Positions 4,101 to 6,399 of a DNA stretch of 6,399 nt are shown in pieces. The DNA lies in the NCBI GenBank assembly GCA_001800085.1, contig MGUS01000097.1, positions 2,565 to 8,963 on the forward strand, given 5' to 3'. The stretch comes from Elusimicrobia bacterium RIFCSPLOWO2_01_FULL_60_11. Lineage in GTDB: Bacteria; Elusimicrobiota; Elusimicrobia; 2-02-FULL-39-32. A model generated the notes under the pieces. The model did no database searches. It worked only from the letters and a program-made list of their open reading frames with translations, and had not been told where the DNA came from. Within the stretch, counting starts at the first letter, position 1; each line of letters starts with the position of its first letter. A program made the position numbers and the translations under genes.

Positions 4101-6399
4101 CCGGTCTCATCATCGTCCAGAACGCGCAGGAAGACCGGCCTCAGGGCCGGGTCGTCCAAAAGGATCTTCCGGATGTCCTGCGGGATCAGCGGCGACAGTT
4201 CTGCGGGGATCCGGTTTTCCATCAGGTATTTCGCCCATGTGACGATGGGGTCAGGGCTTTCTCCATAGCCGTAACCAAAATATCTAGGCAGAACAATTCC
4301 CACCACCGCGACCGTGGCCCCAAGAACGAGTTTGAACCAGGCGGAAAGATCGAAGACATGAAGCGAGGAAACCGCCTGCGCGAGCAACGGCCCCGCGTGC
4401 GCGATCCCCTCCCCCATGAGGAATACGAGGATGACTTTGAGGGATATCCGCGCAATGCCACCCGGCCCGAAGGAGTTCTTGCTCCCCGTCGCCACGCGGA
4501 TCTTTTCCTGCGAGCTTCCGGACATCTGCGTCGAGTCGGGATAGCCGGGAGATTCAGAGAGGAGCCTGTCCTCCCGGACGGAGAAACCCTTGTCCCGCAG
4601 GAGATGGGTCAGTTTGGCATGCGTGATGCCGGAAATCCCGGGCAAATAAGCGACGGTGAGGCGGCCGCGGGGCCTGAGGATCCTTTGCGCCTCATCGACG
4701 AGTTGGACAAAGAACGGGAACCCGCCCCCGTTAGGGTCCGGCATATTGATATAGACCCTGTCGATGGAGCCGGATCTCAAGCCCGTCCTGCGTGCGTCCT
4801 GGATCACGACCGAAGAAGGGATGCTTGACGCGGTCATCCAGTTCTTCTCATATCCGATTGATGCGACATTGGGAAAAAGGTGGTGGTAGTTCTCAAGGAA
4901 CTTCCCGTCCCCGGTCCCCAGGTCCACCATTTTGGGCCTGTCCCGGATCGCGTTGAACCGTTCGATGATGGCGGAGTTCCTCGCTTGGCGCGATTCGTTC
5001 GCAAGGCGGGCAAAATCCTCCAGCGTCCTGCCGCCGTCAGATGGAAGCGGAAGCGACTCGTTTTGAAGCATATCCCGCACATCTGATTCCGTCACTTCGG
5101 AGCGGGAAATCAAGGATGACGCTATCTTCCTGGCATGGTTGGGAAGAATCCTTTCCGCATCGTGAATGGCCTTGGCCAGGCGGTACCAGGGCCACCTCTC
5201 CTGTGACGATATCTTATGGACCGCGATCCCCACGGCCCAGGCGCCCAAGCCCAGAAGCGCCAGGAAGGCTGCGGTGCCGGGAGGAGCAATCAAGTATGCG
5301 CCCACCACAGAGGCCAGGGCCACGGAGCGAAGTCCGCCCCTGAAGAGAACGTGCCGCGGCTTCTGGGTGAAGAACGTCCGGCTGAGCCGGTAGACCGCCG
5401 CATGGATATCCTGGCCCCATTGGGCCCCTCGCACCACCCCGAGCCGAGTGATCCCGATTCGCTTAAGGCCTTCGAGCCACGCGTTCGGGCTGATTTCGCC
5501 TTTGGTCTGCTCCGATTCCCAAGCAGACATCCCGCTAGGCTCGGAATCGATGGGGCTGAACGGCAGGACCGCAAGGGGATTGGGAGCGAGGAGGATTTCA
5601 AATTCCGCGGCCGAATAGTGAAGGTTCCCCCCCGGCTGCTTGATGAAGAGGAAATCAGCGCCCTTACTGTGGGTCAGGTCCCGCACAATCCTCCGGAGCT
5701 TCTTGGCGGACACCTTGTCGCGGACATAATTGAGCGCGTCTCCCCGGACGAACACCACAGACCTTGGCTTGGCTTTCTCTCCGGCGTAGTTCCATGAAAA
5801 ATCCACCCGGTAGCCCCCCGCATCAAATTCCCGGACGGCGACCTTCGTGGCCCCCATCAGTTCCAGCTCATGGCGGATGGCGGCTTCCATGCCGTAACCC
5901 CCCTCCCGCGCCATGGCCTGCCAGTTCTGCGTATAGAGGGATCCTTTGAGCTTCTTATCTGAATTATATTGGGACGCGTGGCTGGGACGCATGCGGGACT
6001 GCTCCCCTTTGAAGGCGTGAAAATCGATGAAGATCCCGGCCCTGGCGTTGGTCGCGAGGAAGTAGCTCGATACATCGCTTCCGGAGCCCGGATAGATCCC
6101 GACCCAGGCAAGCCCCTGGGGATTGAGGAACTCCGCGATCTCCATCTTGCCCCGGATGCCCCGGTGATCGAAGCCTTCGTCATCCAGCATGAGGTCATGG
6201 AAGCGGGGGTCGGGCTCGCGCGGGAAGATGATGGAGGAAAAAACCGAGGCCACCGCGCCGACAGCAGGCCAGGCCAGGAACCCCGCCAGGAGATGGAGCC
6301 ACCCTGCCAGCGGCCCGCCGGCGCTTTCGACCGCCGCTTTCACCGCAGGGCCGGCATGCACCACCGCTTCGGCCGCATAGGCCGCGCCTTCCCCGATGA
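716..6399 (-). CDS. Internal part of a giant multidomain membrane protein gene, open at its 5' end
   Basis: One minus-strand frame is open from the window edge to a TGA at 716-718, about 1,890 codons. The first possible start in the window is GTG at 6364, but I do not accept it. The codons upstream of it are open and encode GEGAAYAAEA, which continues a membrane-hairpin pattern seen again at 4391-4444 (GEG..HAGP..AV), so the true start is off the window. The product alternates soluble domains (methyltransferase-like A, TrmB-like methyltransferase B, unknown C, GHKL-like D, helix-turn-helix-like E) with five membrane hairpins. Composition is protein-like down to about 1110. The last 130 or so codons are Gly/Arg/Pro/Gln-rich and look out of frame; the genuine continuation is the frame covering 1-1113. 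No Shine-Dalgarno-led internal start is evident. Overall function is unknown. The architecture resembles the giant proteins reported from Omnitrophota (inference). I am sure this is coding and unsure of its role. Confidence 0.85.
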   Translation of the reverse strand, partial: IGEGAAYAAEAVVHAGPAVKAAVESAGGPLAGWLHLLAGFLAWPAVGAVASVFSSIIFPREPDPRFHDLMLDDEGFDHRGIRGKMEIAEFLNPQGLAWVGIYPGSGSDVSSYFLATNARAGIFIDFHAFKGEQSRMRPSHASQYNSDKKLKGSLYTQNWQAMAREGGYGMEAAIRHELELMGATKVAVREFDAGGYRVDFSWNYAGEKAKPRSVVFVRGDALNYVRDKVSAKKLRRIVRDLTHSKGADFLFIKQPGGNLHYSAAEFEILLAPNPLAVLPFSPIDSEPSGMSAWESEQTKGEISPNAWLEGLKRIGITRLGVVRGAQWGQDIHAAVYRLSRTFFTQKPRHVLFRGGLRSVALASVVGAYLIAPPGTAAFLALLGLGAWAVGIAVHKISSQERWPWYRLAKAIHDAERILPNHARKIASSLISRSEVTESDVRDMLQNESLPLPSDGGRTLEDFARLANESRQARNSAIIERFNAIRDRPKMVDLGTGDGKFLENYHHLFPNVASIGYEKNWMTASSIPSSVVIQDARRTGLRSGSIDRVYINMPDPNGGGFPFFVQLVDEAQRILRPRGRLTVAYLPGISGITHAKLTHLLRDKGFSVREDRLLSESPGYPDSTQMSGSSQEKIRVATGSKNSFGPGGIARISLKVILVFLMGEGIAHAGPLLAQAVSSLHVFDLSAWFKLVLGATVAVVGIVLPRYFGYGYGESPDPIVTWAKYLMENRIPAELSPLIPQDIRKILLDDPALRPVFLRVLDDDETGPVTDVEPAKIKTLPGESVAGLLRRHRVFSMGRAEDAFEYFNKHPKTWITVGVTDRFSSDSLIAEFKVANNRTVYFPLPDGTWLGVKGVGHFGQNGRDSNPYYPIDKRYEGLLDIGESAKASQGRQVTGSGPGRWAQYLGYCRVYVPKEGEIKSSPPLKELPELDKTRGDEPFLPILYFFRVIDPHRITKLPQLLKSDPHLSRLRERIFRTLVNLGEIEKGKALTESGLMMRFARNLGLSQADKQNKGVTKFSIHHQDFTFAGEEADSGELVPHQSHPAHAIKSLFTSEGMDLVGLILCMTLFNDMMVHVEKTRESEAFFPDSRELFETFWASYFAGLDDKFLSIWLSPNAWNMADATLAEIIDWNKEKRQDFLKNVLELARAESERRRGPALPPPAAPRPKRRIPPVAQSALAVGALAALTLGLPPGHQAVLGLIGFTAVALGMAAMWPPSTPPPDFLDAVGRDGSAEYKLAVMHMESQEEPDAPEPGVDAIVFTGLQFEPLNFARVSNTLNDLIRYLSSQIEPGSNGSMSKTLIGAVKNAVMWGNRNRSGSFLAVRWRREQDKFIVDIIDQGVRPIDFNGRHKPPDDLPDVISVVRQGYHKHISRFIDQRRFENPQSRFEGHPVYDFPLLGQDGQRLGQIVRLIFPARQAKTNISPIAMLLPFIGLMGLSAQLGGGAHADMLLAGVIFDPHHLLSGLNFLLWGGALATAVGMALRVRPRLFVVGSHPSYMAIVPDSKGKPVKVDLIEAIFKGTFQESWVQYLLAPLRQDAMKLNAERFSLTEAASLTGFPAEYLAKLARRGTIPAEISRIEGKPNRDRFSLPRNAVRFLLDLVHVRDVAVPLGVSPVSISKYLRNDPVQAEAWGLTLLRNNHFFVSRRRVAPLMTDYQRKISFNHAHALLKRHGFSMNDETFRLWMTKPITSFGREAFKRQFRKTGSLLDHDGRIDIADFARLVALIREREGIRSAWLRVDDISGQIEAQTGWRIEGKHVLRSMNGSDRRFQEVLCGESGPWTPRVAGGGKGHMQGIQYQRRQRPAGYRGQRVAHPLHDPQDERDILPGLRYHRPLQGDGPAGVGGGPAPQVQGDRQGAGRRGRTGPGGRGERCFEPEGGEGRRLERFGGPDHRRG
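1090..1204 (-). repeat. Protein repeat R2 (TGWR unit, crosses the frameshift)
   Basis: SAWLRVDDISGQIEAQTGWR, then IEGKHVLRSMNG, then in the shifted frame RIEDFKRF. It aligns with R3 through I..[QE][IV]E..TGWR[IL]E and a following helix ending in R-[IF]-E-x-[FR]. The match across the frameshift supports joining the two frames. The unit looks like a small helical domain of unknown family. Confidence 0.5.
1109..1111 (-). other. Apparent +1 frameshift at a GGG run inside the giant gene
   Basis: Upstream of here the p=6364 frame reads naturally as TGWRIEGKHVLRSMNG. Downstream that frame becomes Gly/Arg/Pro-rich and stops at 716. The frame one base further on reads RIEDFKRFCAENLG and stays open to base 1, but it is closed by TGA at 1114-1116, so the shift must lie just below 1114. 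Deleting one G of GGG (CCC on the plus strand) gives a clean join, MNGRIEDFKRF. The joined stretch also matches the downstream TGWR repeat. An assembly or sequencing indel is the simplest explanation. A real mutation or programmed +1 shift is possible, but I see no stop codon or stimulator at the site. Confidence 0.7.
1289..1435 (-). repeat. Protein repeat R1 (degenerate copy of the TGWR-type unit)
   Basis: Residues 1644-1692 (KISFNHAHALLKRHGFSMND, then FRLWM and FGREAFKRQFRKTG). It has the same order as units R2 and R3: a helix beginning with Ile, a G[F/W] turn, a second helix, and an F-K-R basic end. Similarity is weak and structural rather than literal. Confidence 0.3.
1529..1765 (-). other. 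Domain E1: HTH_17/excisionase-like helix-turn-helix plus a second HTH
   Basis: Residues 1534-1612. FSLTEAASLTGFPAEYLAKL followed by ARRGTIPAEI, a basic wing (RIEGKPNRDR) and FSLPRNAVRFLLDL matches the MerR/HTH_17 layout: EAA helix, recognition helix, RRG-x-(L/I)PA turn, wing, and closing 'fs...v..fL' helix. Immediately downstream, VRDVAVPLGVSPVSISKYLRN reads as a second helix-turn-helix of the 'vA..lGVS..tvs..lr' kind. DNA binding is therefore plausible, although inside a membrane-bound giant protein the fold might serve protein contacts. Before it lies a short segment (1476-1530) with two strands and a helix that I do not recognise. Confidence 0.55.
1940..2134 (-). other. Membrane hairpin L5 (long-loop type with AHA-D motif)
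   Basis: Residues 1411-1475. Preceded by R1404 and K1407, a hydrophobic segment ISPIAMLLPFIGLMGLSAQL leads to GGGAHA-D (AHAD at bases 2057-2068). The outer loop carries LLAGVIFDPHHLL, then a second helix GLNFLLWGGALATAVGMAL is followed by RVRPR. The order of basic, hydrophobic, AHA-small/acidic, loop, helix, basic is the same as in L3, and the second helix ends with the TAVGMA pattern found in the S hairpins. Confidence 0.7.
2153..2638 (-). other. Domain D: GHKL (HATPase, RsbW-like) domain, possibly degenerate
   Basis: Residues 1243-1404. The core matches the anti-sigma-factor/serine kinase type of GHKL ATPase. The N-box-like helix is LIGAVKNAVMWGNRN (1289-1303, around base 2500), followed by two strands FLAVRWRREQDKFIVDII and the G1-like motif IDQGVRPIDF (1325-1334), with D1326 and G1328. 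A last strand RLGQIVRLIFPAR closes the domain as in HATPase_c_2. The Asn of the N box is present (N1295), but the position where the family usually has the catalytic Glu is Gly1291, so ATP may be bound without hydrolysis. The glycine-rich lid is hard to place (1341-1360 is charged, not Gly-rich). The partner is unknown; in classic systems such domains bind or phosphorylate anti-anti-sigma factors. Confidence 0.5.
2756..2893 (-). other. Membrane hairpin S4 (short-loop PPG type)
   Basis: Residues 1158-1203 hold two helices, AQSALAVGALAALTLGL and QAVLGLIGFTAVALGMAA, joined by PPG (1180-1182 region). It is homologous to S2 across the turn and second helix. It follows a Pro/Arg-rich linker (residues 1141-1158, bases 2891-2944, with RRRG, ALPPPAAP and RPKRR), whose positive charge places the N-terminal flank in the cytoplasm. 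The helix ends in a proline-rich spacer PPSTPPP. Confidence 0.75.
2945..4276 (-). other. Domain C: large soluble domain of unknown family, possibly kinase-like
   Basis: Residues 697-1140, mostly hydrophilic, between hairpins L3 and S4. I do not recognise the family. The middle part has an order loosely like protein-kinase or SelO-type folds: strand TVYFPLPDGTWLGVKGVG with Lys841, a Glu-bearing helix region (about 864-875), a hydrophobic strand PILYFFRVID that could be a hinge, and a His/Asp cluster FSIHHQDFTFAGEEADSGEL (residues 1007-1026) that could correspond to catalytic and metal-binding loops. The match is by pattern only and weak. The C-terminal third (1035-1140) is helical, with a hydrophobic helix LVGLILCMTLFNDMMV and Trp-rich stretches. 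Its central DNA (about 3780-3960) is clearly more AT-rich than its neighbours. Confidence 0.4.
4283..4444 (-). other. Membrane hairpin L3 (long-loop type with AHA-G motif)
   Basis: Residues 641-694. The segment begins like a Sec signal peptide: basic residues R639 and K643, a hydrophobic core VILVFLMGEGI, then AHA-G (residues 655-658, bases 4391-4402). After a loop of about 17 residues comes a second helix KLVLGATVAVVGIVLPR ending in Arg, which returns the chain to the cytoplasm. GEG, HAGP and AV are shared with L1. Confidence 0.7.
4391..4402 (-). other. AHA-G signal-peptidase-like site in hairpin L3
   Basis: Ala655-His656-Ala657-Gly658 follows a basic, then hydrophobic, segment in the order expected for a signal peptidase I site (small residues at -3 and -1). 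Equivalent motifs are VHA-G at 6350-6361 and AHA-D at 2057-2068. Cleavage is inference; the motif may instead be a conserved structural feature of the loop. Confidence 0.4.
4496..5209 (-). other. Domain B: TrmB-like SAM-dependent methyltransferase domain
   Basis: Residues 386-623. A helical N-terminal part (386-475) precedes a class I methyltransferase core. Motif I is MVDLGTGDGKFL (residues 479-490, bases 4895-4930) with an intact DxGxGxG. The acidic motif after strand 2 is IGYEKN (E506). Motif IV is RVYINMPDPN (residues 536-545), very close to the NFPDPW signature of tRNA (guanine-N7) methyltransferase TrmB. ILRPRGRLTVAYL (562-574) matches the usual 'LkpgG' strand. The Lys/His/Arg-rich stretch that follows PDPW in true TrmB is replaced by GGGFPFF, so tRNA m7G46 activity is doubtful. 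I call it TrmB-like with likely SAM binding and unknown substrate. It lies between hairpins S2 and L3 and is predicted to be cytoplasmic. Confidence 0.7.
5213..5338 (-). other. Membrane hairpin S2 (short-loop PPG type)
   Basis: Residues 343-384 form two hydrophobic helices (SVALASVVGAYLIA and TAAFLALLGLGAWAVGIAV) joined by a tight PPG turn. Basic residues precede (KPR...FRGGLR) and follow (HK...ER), so by the positive-inside rule both flanks are cytoplasmic and the PPG turn is outside. The turn plus second helix matches hairpin S4 at 11 of 21 aligned positions by my count (PPG, then A, L, L, G, A, A, G, A). Confidence 0.75.
5375..6217 (-). other. Domain A: divergent class I methyltransferase-like domain
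   Basis: This covers residues 50-330. A Rossmann-type start is visible: strand AWVGI, then Gly-rich motif YPGSGSD (residues 91-97, bases 6074-6094) with the GxG spacing of SAM methyltransferase motif I. An acidic residue follows at the end of the next strand (IFID, D114), where class I enzymes contact the SAM ribose. Further on come alternating strands and helices: a helix AIRHELELMGATKV, strand VVFVRGDALN, and strand ADFLFIKQPGG. No catalytic motif such as NPPY or DPPY is obvious, so the substrate cannot be named and activity is uncertain. The domain ends with a helical and strand segment WLEGLKRIGITRLGVV leading into hairpin S2. An alternative is a non-catalytic Rossmann fold. It sits between hairpins L1 and S2 and is predicted to be cytoplasmic. 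Confidence 0.45.
6224..6394 (-). other. Membrane hairpin L1 (long-loop type, first helix partly off the window)
   Basis: The window opens within a small-residue stretch GEGAAYAAEAVVHAGPAV, followed after a short loop by a clear membrane helix at residues 19-47 (LAGWLHLLAGFLAW, PAVGAVASVFSSIIF) and then PREPDP. GEG, HAGP and AV recur in hairpin L3, and a PDP sequence follows the second helix in both, so the two are homologous. The VHA-G tetrapeptide (6350-6361) resembles a signal-peptidase c-region. The first helix would lie mostly upstream of base 6399, so the topology of this copy is inferred from L3 and L5. Confidence 0.6.

Noticed and set aside
3971..4828. Plus-strand open frame of 285 codons (and a similar one at 728-1564)
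   Set aside because: They lie wholly antisense to recognisable domains (TrmB-like B and hairpin L3, or the HTH region), show Arg/Pro/Gly-rich composition and no family motifs.
4496..5209. Naming domain B as trmB
   Set aside because: The PDP motif is close, but the basic stretch after PDPW is missing and the domain is embedded in a giant protein, so a gene symbol would overstate the evidence.
6362..6364. GTG at 6364 as the gene start
   Set aside because: The frame is open upstream to the window edge and those codons continue the conserved L-hairpin pattern, so this is an internal valine codon.
1..6399. Promoters, terminators, RNA genes, CRISPR or insertion sequences
   Set aside because: Every base is covered by a well-supported minus-strand coding frame, and I saw no tRNA-like, repeat-spacer or inverted-repeat structure strong enough to report.

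Overview
The window looks like an internal slice of one giant bacterial gene read entirely on the minus strand. From base 6399 down to about base 1110 a single frame is open, with no stop and no convincing start. After one apparent +1 frameshift near 1109-1111, a second minus-strand frame stays open to base 1. Joined, they give about 2,130 codons of one polypeptide, and both ends run off the window. There are no RNA genes, CRISPR arrays, insertion sequences, promoters or terminators that I can support. All sizeable plus-strand frames are antisense shadows. Residue numbers below count the GTG at 6364 as residue 1; this is only a ruler, because the true start lies upstream of the window.

The polypeptide alternates soluble domains with two-helix membrane hairpins. 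From the N-terminal side (high coordinates) to the C-terminal side: long-loop hairpin L1 (6224-6394); domain A, a methyltransferase-like fold (5375-6217); short-loop hairpin S2 (5213-5338); domain B, a TrmB-like class I SAM methyltransferase (4496-5209); hairpin L3 (4283-4444); domain C, about 440 residues of unknown fold (2945-4276); a Pro/Arg linker and short-loop hairpin S4 (2756-2893); domain D, a GHKL/RsbW-like ATPase fold (2153-2638); hairpin L5 (1940-2134); then domain E, a string of helix-turn-helix-like and 'TGWR' repeat segments that continues through the frameshift to base 1.

The hairpins fall into two homologous classes that alternate L-S-L-S-L. The L class carries a signal-peptidase-like [AV]HA-[GD] motif in its outer loop, and the S class turns on a PPG motif. 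Positive charges flank the helices so that every soluble domain is predicted to face the cytoplasm. The arrangement suggests either a very long membrane-stitched protein or a polyprotein cut at each L hairpin into two-domain units (A+B, C+D, E...).

The organism is probably an uncultivated, GC-rich bacterium. Giant multidomain open frames of this style are best known from Omnitrophota (OP3). That placement is inference from architecture; no taxonomic marker is present.
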